From Sulfurovum sp. (GTDB lineage: Bacteria > Campylobacterota > Campylobacteria > Campylobacterales > Sulfurovaceae), in NCBI GenBank assembly GCA_021166685.1, contig JAJPEU010000008.1, positions 1 through 64,000 of the forward strand: a stretch of 64,000 nt of DNA, given 5' to 3'. Below are positions 36,027 through 43,586 of this stretch, piece after piece; within the stretch, counting starts at the first letter, position 1, and every line of letters begins with the position of its first letter. The notes under the pieces were generated by a model. That model saw nothing but the letters and a program-made list of their open reading frames with translations, searched no databases and was not told where the DNA came from. Made by a program: the position numbers and the translations under genes.

Positions 36027-36860
36027 ATGGATTTAACACATAAAATTGAATCTTTTCTCTCTTATCTTTTTGAGGTGAGAGGGTACAGCGAGACGTCAAT
36101 TGTCACTTACGAAGTGGCATTAAGACAGATGCAAGAGGTCAGCCATTTTTATCAGGAAGAGGAACTGGTGATTTTAGATATTACCCCTTTTCGATTTAAG
36201 ATAGTCAAAAATAACAAAAAAACCATTGCAAAAAAACTTTCAGCCGTGCGTTCTTTTGTAAGATATCTGCAAGAGCAAGAGCATTTGGTGATAAAACTGA
36301 TCGCAGATGAGTCCATAAAGGTTCCTCATAGCCTTCCAAGGCCTATTGAAGCAATTTACATAGAAGAAGTCTTGAGCAAAGCAAATTTAGAGGAAAAGCT
36401 GCTTGTTTCAATGCTGTATGGTTTGGGCCTTCGTATCTCTGAGCTTTCCCATTTAAAGCTTGAAGAGATCAAGAGGGGATGGATTCAAATACACGGAAAA
36501 GGAAATAAAGTACGGGAATTGCCTCTTTTGGATGTACTGCAAGAACTTATCAGGCAATATATAGATCAAAAAATGCCAAAAAAATATTTGTTTGAAAAAG
36601 GAAATGCACCCATGAACAGTGCGCAATTGCGCTATAAATTGACGGGTTTATTTAAAGCTTCAGGAATTAAAGCGACTCCTCATCAGCTTCGGCACTCCTT
36701 TGCAACGCATTTGCTTAATGAGGGCGCAAGGATAGCCGATGTCAGCGAACTGCTCGGGCATGCGACGATGGCCACTACGCAGGTGTATACAAAATTGGGC
36801 TCAGTAAAGAAAATGCAGGAGTACATGAAAGCACACCCTTTGGCGAAGCATGACAAGTGA
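36027..36860 (+). CDS. xerH: Tyrosine recombinase of the Xer family (XerH-like)
   Basis: 277 residues from the ATG at 36027; a GTG lies just before it. N-terminal SAM-like core-binding domain to about 105, then the catalytic domain with Arg in YGLGLRISELSHL, Lys in IHGKGNKVRELPL, His-x2-Arg in TPHQLRHSFATHL, His in LLGHATMATTQ, and nucleophile Tyr in VYTKLGS. It probably resolves chromosome dimers at dif, where Campylobacterota use a single XerH. No dif site was recognised in the window. It lies next to the heptamer-repeat block, so an alternative role on a mobile element is possible but not indicated. Confidence 0.88.
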   Translation: MDLTHKIESFLSYLFEVRGYSETSIVTYEVALRQMQEVSHFYQEEELVILDITPFRFKIVKNNKKTIAKKLSAVRSFVRYLQEQEHLVIKLIADESIKVPHSLPRPIEAIYIEEVLSKANLEEKLLVSMLYGLGLRISELSHLKLEEIKRGWIQIHGKGNKVRELPLLDVLQELIRQYIDQKMPKKYLFEKGNAPMNSAQLRYKLTGLFKASGIKATPHQLRHSFATHLLNEGARIADVSELLGHATMATTQVYTKLGSVKKMQEYMKAHPLAKHDK

Positions 36861-36881
36861 AGAATTAGAAATTAGAAATTA
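36861..36881. repeat. Heptanucleotide repeat, three units (GAAATTA type)
   Basis: AGAATTA followed by two GAAATTA units, immediately after the xerH stop and running into the 3' end of tilS, where it encodes that protein's last residues (IISNF). It has the same 7-nt periodicity as the repeats at 37.8, 38.2 and 48.0 kb. Confidence 0.75.
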
Positions 36882-37863
36882 TGGATGAAGGATTGATATT
36901 TGCCTCAAACAGATAGGCACGTATCTTTGCAGGGATTTTTAAAACCCTGCATTGCTCTTTAAACGGCTTTGGCATGTCTGTGGTGCGGTAGGGCGCGATA
37001 TAGAGTTTTTCTTCTTGTGTCTCGACTGCCCATTTGCCCCCGATGACCAAACTGTTTTTTTGGCGGATATCTTCTCTTTGCGAAGCAGAGAGCAGATAGC
37101 CAAGTCTCTTGAGAGTTAGGTCAGCTGCTTTAACTTTGGCAGAAGGAATGTGCAGACGGATAACTCTGAGCTCTTTATCAGAAAAGAGCATCGTAAATGC
37201 TTCTTGTATTTTTCTTTTGTCATGGCGAAGATACTCAAAACTGCGCCGGATGCCTTTGTGGTATCCGGCTATCAAAGGGTCAGCAAAGCGCTGTCTAAAA
37301 TAGTTTCGTTCGTATCTTTCATCCGTATTGCTCTCGTCTACAAAATAAGGATGGCTGTGCGTATGAAGATAATCAAGCAGTTCTTCTTTGGTATGGCTAA
37401 GCAGCGGACGGACGATCGTATGGTTTTTTCTTTGGCTTACGGGCTCAAGGCCTACAAGTTCGCATACACCTGCCCCTTTGGTCAGCCGCATAAGCAGCCA
37501 CTCAAGCTGGTCGTTGAGCTGATGAGCCATCAGGAGCGTGTCGTAGCGGTGCTGTTCGATGATGCTGTCAAAAAATGCATACCGGAATTTACGTGCATTG
37601 GCTTCAAAGTGGCTGGTAAAAGAGGGCGCTTTGATGCTATGGCATACAAGGTTATATTGCTTAGCCAAGGCTTTGGCGTGTGCTTCTTCTTTGTCGCTGT
37701 TTTCCCTTGTGCCGTAGTTGACTGTAGCGATATCAAAAGAGATATTATTTTCCAGCAGCAGAAAAAAAAGTGCAGACGAATCAACCCCGGCAGAGAAAGC
37801 GAGGAGGTTCTTTTTCTTAAGTAGGAGTGAGGAAGTAGGAAGTAGAAATTTTTTTGATAGCAT
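36865..37863 (-). CDS. tilS: tRNA(Ile)-lysidine synthase
   Basis: 332 residues. PP-loop LLAFSAGVDSSALFFLL at about 20-36 (canonical SGGxDS; the first Gly is Ala here), VNYGTRENSDKEEAHAKALA, LMAHQLNDQLEWLLMRL and KGAGVCELVGL. It converts C34 of tRNA-Ile(CAU) to lysidine. Residues 6-15 (FLLPTSSLLL) are encoded by the heptamer repeat at 37819-37846, and the last residues by the repeat at 36861-36881, so both ends of this essential gene have been shaped by repeats. The start lies directly against the stop of the four-helix-bundle gene. Confidence 0.92.
   Translation of the reverse strand: MLSKKFLLPTSSLLLKKKNLLAFSAGVDSSALFFLLLENNISFDIATVNYGTRENSDKEEAHAKALAKQYNLVCHSIKAPSFTSHFEANARKFRYAFFDSIIEQHRYDTLLMAHQLNDQLEWLLMRLTKGAGVCELVGLEPVSQRKNHTIVRPLLSHTKEELLDYLHTHSHPYFVDESNTDERYERNYFRQRFADPLIAGYHKGIRRSFEYLRHDKRKIQEAFTMLFSDKELRVIRLHIPSAKVKAADLTLKRLGYLLSASQREDIRQKNSLVIGGKWAVETQEEKLYIAPYRTTDMPKPFKEQCRVLKIPAKIRAYLFEANINPSSIISNF
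37819..37846. repeat. Heptanucleotide repeat, four units (AAGTAGG/AGTGAGG), left flank
   Basis: Four 7-nt units: AAGTAGG, AGTGAGG, AAGTAGG, AAGTAGA. Within it, 18 bases (37828-37845) recur exactly in inverted orientation at 38234-38251, so the four-helix-bundle gene is bracketed. It lies inside the 5' coding part of tilS. Confidence 0.85.
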
Positions 37864-38217
37864 TTAAGAATTCTTTTTGATCGTTTTTGTGCTAGAAATG
37901 AGAAGTTTAAGCAGTTCATCGATCTTTGGATAGATGCTTTCAAATATTTTTTCATCTAGATAATTAGATTCTTTTAATAAAGGCAACCAATATTCAGTTT
38001 CATTTGCTTCTTTTAATGCAATAGTAAGTTTATGTAAAAAATCTGCTTTCGATTGAGCATATTGCGCTTCTCTTATAAGTGCACCTACTGCTGTACCACT
38101 ACGCAAAACCTGTTTAGAAAGAATATACTCTTTATGCTGTTCTTGTAAATATTTTGATAACTTTACAATGCACAACGCAAAAGAAAAACTTTTTTCTCTC
38201 AGTAAGTCTTTTTTCAT
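37864..38217 (-). CDS. Four-helix-bundle protein (S23-like family)
   Basis: 117 residues, all helical: FALCIVKLSKYLQEQ, ILSKQVLRSGTAVGALIREAQYAQSKADFLHKLTIALKEANETEYWLPLL and IYPKIDELLKLLISS match the four-helix-bundle/S23 family. Members are found in 23S rRNA intervening sequences, beside diversity-generating retroelements (Avd-like) and as orphans. Function is unproven. Here it is wedged between tilS and rimO with inverted heptamer repeats at both flanks, and the repeat (GGAAGTAGGAATG) supplies the bases where the ribosome binding site should be. This arrangement suggests a small inserted cassette. Confidence 0.8.
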   Translation of the reverse strand: MKKDLLREKSFSFALCIVKLSKYLQEQHKEYILSKQVLRSGTAVGALIREAQYAQSKADFLHKLTIALKEANETEYWLPLLKESNYLDEKIFESIYPKIDELLKLLISSTKTIKKNS

Positions 38218-38218
38218 T

Positions 38219-38246
38219 CCTACTTCCTACTTGCTACTTCCTACTT
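38219..38246. repeat. Heptanucleotide repeat, four units (CCTACTT), right flank
   Basis: Four 7-nt units reading CCTACTT on plus (AAGTAGG on minus; one unit has G for C), one base upstream of the four-helix-bundle ATG and overlapping the last codons of rimO (EEVGSSK). It is the inverted partner of the left-flank repeat; the shared 18 bases are 38234-38251. Confidence 0.85.
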
Positions 38247-39555
38247 CCTCATTCAATAGTGTTGCCAGCAATTGCTCCCCGGCCAGCTCGGTAATACGTG
38301 CTTGATATGTTTTGCCAAACACGACAGGCAGATCGGAAGTATCGTTGATGAGGATTTCTCCGTCAATTTCCACCGCCCATGCAAGCGGCCGGGCACTGAG
38401 CAGGTATTCATGTTCCTCGCTTTCTCCGTCAATGACAACGGAGATCGTTTTGCCCACCATTTTTTCAAGAGAGTTGAGGGTGGATCGCCGGGCGATCTCT
38501 CCAAGTATTTGTGTCCGTTGTTCGATGATCTCTTGGGGGAGCTGTTCCATTGTATACGCAGGAGTCGTCTCTTCGTTTGAGTAGGCAAAGGTGTTGAACC
38601 GGTCAAAACCGAAATCCTCCATAAACGCGCAGAGTTTTTCAAACGCTTCCTCACTCTCTCCGGGATGCCCTGCGATCACAGAGGTGCGGATAAAAGCACT
38701 CGGTTTGCTTTTCATGTACTCAAGCAGTTCGATCGTCTTTTGTTCGCCAAACCCTCTTTTCATGATCTTAAGAACGCCATCATCAATATGCTGGATAGGC
38801 ATGTCATAATAGGTTTGGAAAACTTCAGAGTCGGCGATCGCATCGATGAGCTTCAGTGTGGTCGTACTTGGGTAAAGATAGAGAATGCGCGCAGACTTCA
38901 CGCCTTTGATCGCTTCTACAGTCTCTATCAGCGCCACAAGCCCATCACTAAGTCCCATGTCCCTTCCGTAGCTTGAGCTGTCCTGCGAGATAAAAGAGAA
39001 GTCGTAAAATCCTTCAGCCACCAGATTGCGCACCTCTTTTTCTATAGAAGCAAGCGTCCTGGAGTGCAGTTTGCCTTTGAAGCTTGGGATCGCACAAAAG
39101 GAACACTGCTGGTTGCATCCCTCGGCGATCTTGATATAGGCATGGTAGTTTGAGCCTGTGATAATGCGGTTTGAATTTTCATTGGCAAGATAGACTTCCG
39201 GAGAAAAGGTGCTTTGTCTTGAAGCGATGAGCTGATCTATCTTTTCATAATCTCCTACACCCGTGAAGATATCGATCTCAGGCATCTGTACTTGCAGTTC
39301 CTCTTTGTAGCGCTCGCTCAGACAGCCGCTCATCACAAGAAGCGAGCCTTCTTTTCGCTCTTCGTGTAATGTAAGCACCGTGTTGATGCTCTCTTCTTTG
39401 GCGGCGTCGATAAAGCCGCAAGTATTGACGATGATCACATCCGCCTGCGTGCTGTCATCAGTTAGTTCATAGGCTTTAAGACGCCCCAGCATCACTTCGC
39501 TGTCGACCAGGTTTTTGGTGCAGCCAAGGCTGACAAGGTGTAGTTTTTTGCTCAT
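38227..39555 (-). CDS. rimO: Ribosomal protein S12 methylthiotransferase
   Basis: 442 residues. SLGCTKNLVDSEVMLGRL and NTCGFIDAAKEESI of the UPF0004 domain, radical SAM CNQQCSFCAIPSFKGKLHSR, the RimO-type IRTSVIAGHPGESEE and a C-terminal TRAM domain. It modifies an aspartate of S12. The final residues are encoded by the heptamer repeat at 38219-38246. Its promoter is probably the minus-strand TATAAT at 39601-39596. Confidence 0.95.
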   Translation of the reverse strand: MSKKLHLVSLGCTKNLVDSEVMLGRLKAYELTDDSTQADVIIVNTCGFIDAAKEESINTVLTLHEERKEGSLLVMSGCLSERYKEELQVQMPEIDIFTGVGDYEKIDQLIASRQSTFSPEVYLANENSNRIITGSNYHAYIKIAEGCNQQCSFCAIPSFKGKLHSRTLASIEKEVRNLVAEGFYDFSFISQDSSSYGRDMGLSDGLVALIETVEAIKGVKSARILYLYPSTTTLKLIDAIADSEVFQTYYDMPIQHIDDGVLKIMKRGFGEQKTIELLEYMKSKPSAFIRTSVIAGHPGESEEAFEKLCAFMEDFGFDRFNTFAYSNEETTPAYTMEQLPQEIIEQRTQILGEIARRSTLNSLEKMVGKTISVVIDGESEEHEYLLSARPLAWAVEIDGEILINDTSDLPVVFGKTYQARITELAGEQLLATLLNEEVGSSK

Positions 39556-39595
39556 TTTTGCTCTTTTTAGATTTGTTTAGTTGAAATTTTGAAGT

Positions 39596-39601
39596 ATTAT
39601 A
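39596..39601 (-). promoter_or_regulatory. Probable -10 box of rimO
   Basis: TATAAT on the minus strand, 41 bases upstream of the rimO ATG at 39555. No clear -35 hexamer. Confidence 0.45.
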
Positions 39602-39676
39602 GCATATCGCTATTGAGGGCTAACAGTATTGTGATAAGTAGGGATTGAAAGTCGGATATAAAAAATAAAAACAAAA

Positions 39677-39702
39677 AGAGCCAGGCAAAAAGCCTGAACT
39701 CT
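39677..39702 (-). terminator. Rho-independent terminator of the porin gene
   Basis: On minus, AGAG-TT-CAGGC and GCCTG-G-CTCT pair around TTTTT, followed directly by TTTTTGTTTTTA. It begins 17 bases after the porin stop at 39719. Confidence 0.8.
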
Positions 39703-39718
39703 AAGTAAGAAGTAATTC

Positions 39719-41047
39719 TTAGAAGTTGTATCTTCCGATTACACGGATAACATTGTTGGACTCATCAAATGGAACCAATACCGGTTCTTCTTCTGCATCA
39801 TCGACCATTGTTACATCCGCATCCATGAATGCATACGCTACAGTAAGATCAATACTGTCGGTTACTTTCGCAGAGTAAGAAAGGTCAAACTCGTTGTAGT
39901 CACCCATTCCCATATCTGACATACCGTATGCTGCACATACTTTACCGCCAAGCACATCTGCGCCTACTTTTACCATGAATGTATCACTGTCAAATCCAAT
40001 GGCACGCTCATTAAGCATCATTTGTGTATACAGTGCTGTTTGCTGTCCGCCTACGTTAAATACACCAAAACCGCCATCATCAACAGATGAGAATGCAATC
40101 GCACCATGGAACATATCGTATTTTCCGCCGATCATTGCACCGAATGCCATCGTATCGTCACCGCTGTTAAAAGTTTCAAATGCATCATGCATTACTGTAC
40201 CACCCTGAAGCCCTAGGGTATAGTTTTGCATAAAATTATACTGCGCGTCACCCCATAGGATGTTAAGGTCGTCATTTGTAAGGAATTCACTTGAATAGTA
40301 CCATGAACCTGTCAACGTCAAGTTTTCGATCGATTTGTTTTGTGCGGTCAACATGAACACACCGTGGTCACCGTTGATCTCTTCAAACGAGTTCATATCA
40401 GATGCAAATGCACCCAATAATGGAGACATACCAGCTTGGAAATTAAAGCTTGGATTAAATTCATTCATCGCGCCTAGTCCGTAACCGTTTTGGTTTGCAC
40501 TTCTTACCCATGCACCTACCAATGTAGTATCAGAAATATCGGTGTTTACAACAAGTAGTGCATCGTATGTATTTTTAAATACGTTCCACTCTTCAGAGAA
40601 AGCAAACGGTGAAAGTGCTTTTGGAAGCTCTTGACGGCCTAGTTTGAATGAAGTATTGTCAAATCCGTATGTCAAATACATTTGAGAAATCCATCCGCCA
40701 TCAAGATCATCTGTTCCAAAACCTTGCATTACATCGCTTACTACGCTGTTTTCAAGGTCAAAAGTTGCTAGACCGCTTACTTCTACGCCTGCACCGATCC
40801 CGTTGTAAAGGTCGCTGTTGACTGCTCTAAGTTGAAGACCTGCGTTAGCTGCTGAAGAATCTTGATCGAAAAGGTCGCTGTAACCAAATGCATCATGTGT
40901 TTGATAATAAAGCGCTGCCTGTCCTGAGAATTCCCAACCGGATACTGCCGGAGCCGGAGTTTCTACTGCTGGCTCAACCGGAGCGATATCTCCGCCCGCC
41001 ATAATCATTGTCGACGCTACTACTGAAAGTAATAATGTTTTTTTCAT
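39719..41047 (-). CDS. Major outer-membrane porin (Opr family)
   Basis: 442 residues from the ATG at 41047, with AAGGAG upstream. Residues 1-18 are a signal peptide (MKKTLLLSVVASTMIMAGG). A Pro/Ala/Val/Glu linker follows, then a beta-barrel rich in alternating aromatic strands (SGQAALYYQTHDAFGY, AGVEVSGLATFDLEN, TSFKLGRQELPKALSPFAFSEEW). The chain ends RVIGRYNF, the C-terminal aromatic signal for outer-membrane insertion. It resembles the OprD/Opr-like porins of Sulfurovum and Sulfurimonas. A clean promoter and strong terminator suggest high single-gene expression. Confidence 0.88.
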   Translation of the reverse strand: MKKTLLLSVVASTMIMAGGDIAPVEPAVETPAPAVSGWEFSGQAALYYQTHDAFGYSDLFDQDSSAANAGLQLRAVNSDLYNGIGAGVEVSGLATFDLENSVVSDVMQGFGTDDLDGGWISQMYLTYGFDNTSFKLGRQELPKALSPFAFSEEWNVFKNTYDALLVVNTDISDTTLVGAWVRSANQNGYGLGAMNEFNPSFNFQAGMSPLLGAFASDMNSFEEINGDHGVFMLTAQNKSIENLTLTGSWYYSSEFLTNDDLNILWGDAQYNFMQNYTLGLQGGTVMHDAFETFNSGDDTMAFGAMIGGKYDMFHGAIAFSSVDDGGFGVFNVGGQQTALYTQMMLNERAIGFDSDTFMVKVGADVLGGKVCAAYGMSDMGMGDYNEFDLSYSAKVTDSIDLTVAYAFMDADVTMVDDAEEEPVLVPFDESNNVIRVIGRYNF

Positions 41048-41079
41048 TGTAATCTCCTTGATTTTTTGAATACAGCCAA

Positions 41080-41085
41080 AGTATA
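41080..41085 (-). promoter_or_regulatory. -10 box of the porin gene
   Basis: TATACT on minus, 32 bases before the porin start codon. It fits a short leader for a highly expressed outer-membrane protein. Confidence 0.5.
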
Positions 41086-41347
41086 ACACATAATATTAAA
41101 CAATGTCAACAAAATTAATAAAAAGTTAACAAATCATTAATCATACCCTTCGAGCCCCGTAAAAACGGGGAGTTTTGTCAAACTTAAAAGCAAAATAAGC
41201 ATCAAAACGGTTTATAAAAAGGCTGCATTTAAGAAAAGCCGACCGTTTTTTAAGATTTTTGGTGCATATTTTGATGAAATTTGAGCAAAAAGATTTTAAA
41301 GGGGGGAAAAGTATGGGAGATCGGGGTTGGCTAAAAAACCAAAACAG
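41086..41347. other. Intergenic region with two GC-containing hairpins
   Basis: No gene is supported. CCCCGT-AAAA-ACGGGG at about 41156-41171 is a strong 6-bp stem followed on plus by AGTTTTG. At about 41206-41256, AAACGGT pairs with ACCGTTT and an inner AAGGCT pairs with AGCC, with a T run on plus. One probably ends the antiporter transcript coming from the right; orientation is unresolved. Confidence 0.4.
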
Positions 41348-42514
41348 TTATGGTTTGCCTGATTTTGGTTTGGATTTTGTCATGATAAGGTTAATAAGTA
41401 TCATAATAAAAATTACTTCTATCATTGCCGCAAGCACAAAAGCATAGTATTCGTTAAGGCTTAAAGCATTATTGTCGACCGCAATGGTAGCAATGGCGAT
41501 CAAAAATGTCAGCGGCATTGAATCGCCAAAACTAAATAGAACGGTATCTCGAAATCCTAAGTATTTATAGTATGCGATCATTGAGCTAATGAGCCTTGCA
41601 AGTACCATTGCCAAGACGATCAGCCCTGCGGTTGCGACAATCTCTTTGGTAAACAAAATTTTAAGGTCAAGTGTAGTGCCCACATAGATGAAAAAAAGCG
41701 GCACCAAAAAACCAAATCCGACCGTATGCAGCGTATGGGGCAGTTCTATTTTGTGTGCAAAGAAGTTGGCGATAAACACCCCTGCGATAAAAGCCCCCAA
41801 TACCATATCGATACCCAAATACTGCATCACACCGATAAGGATAAAAAAGAGCGCCATGGATACGCGGATGTCCTGGCTCATGTTGTCTACTTCGGGCATG
41901 ATGATCTTGCGAAGTTCCGGAAACCACCAGAGCAAAAGATGCAGTCCCTTATAAAGATAATACGAGATTGCTAAAATAAGAAGTAAAATCCCGATATTTT
42001 TATAAAACTCTATGCCGATTCCATGCGCGACGGTGGCATCAAAGATAACGAGCGCAGAAATACTGATCAATTCTCCGATCACGCCGATGATTAAAGAGAG
42101 TTCGAGCCACTTGTGCGTCTTGCCGTGTTCATTGATCAGCGCCATAATCATCCCCAAAGAGACGATAGGAATGGCAACGATATAGACGGGATTGAGCCCT
42201 AAAACAAAGTAGAGTAAAAAGGAAATGCCGTACAGACAGCTAAAATAGAGCAAGACATTTTTGATAAATTTGTCTTTAAAGCTGACAAATTTTTTGATAT
42301 TGATCTCGAGTCCTGCCAAAAACATCAGATAAAAAAAACCGATTTTGGCAATAGTTTTAAAAATATCGTTGTCTGCTTCGATAAAACCTGCCCAAACCAC
42401 CAATGCACCCAGAATGATCTCAACTACTGCCACAGAAATTTTGAATGTTCTGGCAAAAATGGGTGCAACGACTATAAGAAGCGCAATCTGCGATAAAAAA
42501 GTTAAATTTTGCAT
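41348..42514 (-). CDS. Cation/proton antiporter (CPA2/Kef type, no regulatory domain)
   Basis: 388 residues from the ATG at 42514 (MQNLTFLSQ), with about 12-13 membrane helices. Conserved CPA features: KIGFFYLMFLAGLEINIKKF, LGAFIAGVFIANFFAHKIE, and GFLVPLFFIYVGTTLDLKIL. The C-terminal TrkA-N domain of KefB/C is absent, so it is a membrane-only exchanger, probably for Na+ or K+ against H+. The ion cannot be told. It stands alone on the minus strand. Confidence 0.88.
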   Translation of the reverse strand: MQNLTFLSQIALLIVVAPIFARTFKISVAVVEIILGALVVWAGFIEADNDIFKTIAKIGFFYLMFLAGLEINIKKFVSFKDKFIKNVLLYFSCLYGISFLLYFVLGLNPVYIVAIPIVSLGMIMALINEHGKTHKWLELSLIIGVIGELISISALVIFDATVAHGIGIEFYKNIGILLLILAISYYLYKGLHLLLWWFPELRKIIMPEVDNMSQDIRVSMALFFILIGVMQYLGIDMVLGAFIAGVFIANFFAHKIELPHTLHTVGFGFLVPLFFIYVGTTLDLKILFTKEIVATAGLIVLAMVLARLISSMIAYYKYLGFRDTVLFSFGDSMPLTFLIAIATIAVDNNALSLNEYYAFVLAAMIEVIFIMILINLIMTKSKPKSGKP

Positions 42515-42643
42515 AGGAGCCCTGAAAATCAAATAAAATATATTGTAGCCAAACAACTCTTAAAAGGGCAGCCTGTAAAGTATGAATGGGGTAGTTGCTA
42601 ATTTTGTTTGGATTGAAAGAAAGATTTTAGGATTATATTTAAG

Positions 42644-42719
42644 TGGTGGCGCGAGAGGGAATCGAACCCCCGACACAAGGATTTTCAATCCTTTGCTCTA
42701 CCGACTGAGCTATCGAGCC
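42644..42719 (-). tRNA. tRNA-Phe(GAA)
   Basis: 76-nt cloverleaf with encoded CCA. The anticodon loop TTGAAAA sits between AGGAT and ATCCT (anticodon GAA); the T arm is GGGGG-TTCGATT-CCCTC. The acceptor GGCTCGA pairs with TCGCGCC except for a T-C mismatch at 4:69. All other stems are regular. Confidence 0.92.
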
Positions 42720-42777
42720 ATTTATTTTAGACGTGAAGTGGATGAAATTATAGCTTTTTAAACTTATATATTGCTTA

Positions 42778-42805
42778 AAACTAATTTGAATAATCAAATT
42801 AGTTT
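42778..42805 (-). terminator. Probable terminator of the small beta-barrel gene
   Basis: AAACTAATTTGA and TCAAATTAGTTT form a perfect 12-bp stem with a 4-nt loop, ending in TTTTAAG on minus. It lies about 95 bases after the stop at 42899, past the composite repeat. Confidence 0.6.
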
Positions 42806-42809
42806 GTTG

Positions 42810-42887
42810 AGATCCTGAATCAAGTTCAGGATGACGCAACCGTGTGAAAGGCGTAACATGCGTCATTCCAGACTTGATCGGGAATCT
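42810..42887. repeat. MITE-like composite inverted repeat
   Basis: Bases 42810-42838 and 42859-42887 are similar 29-nt sequences in opposite orientation (AGATyC..GATCAAGT..GGAwTGACGCA), separated by 20 bases. The left arm itself contains the palindrome TCCTGAA-TCAAG-TTCAGGA. The GTCATTCC/GATCAAG wording resembles dispersed intergenic palindromes of many proteobacterial genomes. No ORF lies inside. Confidence 0.65.
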
Positions 42888-42898
42888 TAACTAGTATA

Positions 42899-43573
42899 TT
42901 AGAAGTCGTAGGTGACTCCGAAGCTGACAATGTTTGCTCTGTAGTTTCTTGGACCTTCATCATCCATCAAATTTTGATAATCTACAAAAAGACCCCAGCC
43001 TTTTTCTTGATCACCGTGCCCGTCAAAAGGTCTGTCGTATTCGCCTTCTTCTTTGTCAGCATCGCGGCTTGAGAGGTCATACTCAAGACCTATCCCGTAG
43101 CTGAAGCCGTCATGCTCAAATGTTTCATGAAAAGTGCCGCAGTCTGCATCGATCTCAGTGTGACCGTAGCCAATCAAGCCATAGACATTCATTCGATCAC
43201 CGATCGGCATCATCGGTTTTAGGAAGATACCGTAATGCTCCACGTCATAAAAATCGCTGCTGAGATTTGTTGTGAGTGCGCGTGCTTCGATGCCGAAGTA
43301 TTGATTGAAGTCGTATCCTGCTCTGATGATGCCGCCCCAGCTCGAATCTTCCGCGCGCGCTCGGTCATGTACCTCGCCGGTGGGCGTAAGGCAGATACAG
43401 TCGCTGCTTGTTCCGGTCCAGAGGATTCCAAGGCCCAAATAGAAAGGGTTGGGATCGATGTGCGCAGGTATGGGGATAATCACCTCTTCGGCGGGGACAA
43501 TATCCCCTCCGCCAAACAGAGTGCCTGTTGCTAAAAGGGTACTAAGGGCTATGGTGTTTATTGTTTTTTTCAT
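42899..43573 (-). CDS. Outer-membrane beta-barrel protein
   Basis: 224 residues. Signal peptide MKKTINTIALSTLLATGTLFGGG, then alternating amphipathic strands (FYLGLGILWTG, WGGIIRAGYDFNQYFGIEARALTT, MNVYGLIGYGHTEI, FSYGIGLEYDLS) and a C-terminal ANIVSFGVTYDF ending in Phe. It resembles OmpA/OmpX-like 8-strand barrels. Two cysteines near the N-terminus (CICL) and one later are unusual for this class. It follows the large surface protein gene by 13 bases, so the two are probably co-transcribed and functionally linked. Confidence 0.82.
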   Translation of the reverse strand: MKKTINTIALSTLLATGTLFGGGDIVPAEEVIIPIPAHIDPNPFYLGLGILWTGTSSDCICLTPTGEVHDRARAEDSSWGGIIRAGYDFNQYFGIEARALTTNLSSDFYDVEHYGIFLKPMMPIGDRMNVYGLIGYGHTEIDADCGTFHETFEHDGFSYGIGLEYDLSSRDADKEEGEYDRPFDGHGDQEKGWGLFVDYQNLMDDEGPRNYRANIVSFGVTYDF

Positions 43574-43586
43574 CTTGATTCCCTCC

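Noticed and set aside
36027-36860. Xer-type recombinase as evidence of an integrated element
   Set aside because: Neighbours are core genes, no attachment repeats or phage genes are present, and a housekeeping XerH is expected in this phylum.
37150-37824. 224-codon open frame on plus, antisense to tilS
   Set aside because: tilS on minus has clear PP-loop motifs and family length; the plus frame has no recognisable motif or ribosome binding site.
37819-38251. Heptamer arrays considered as CRISPR
   Set aside because: Units are 7 nt and contiguous, with no spacers and no cas genes.
41259-41447. Small plus-strand frame in the porin/antiporter gap
   Set aside because: It overlaps the antiporter 3' end, has no homologue I recognise and no good start context.
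42639-42866. Short minus-strand reading frame ending in a Ser/Pro/Arg-rich tail
   Set aside because: Its end is a translation of tRNA-Phe, and the rest lies in the terminator and the composite repeat.
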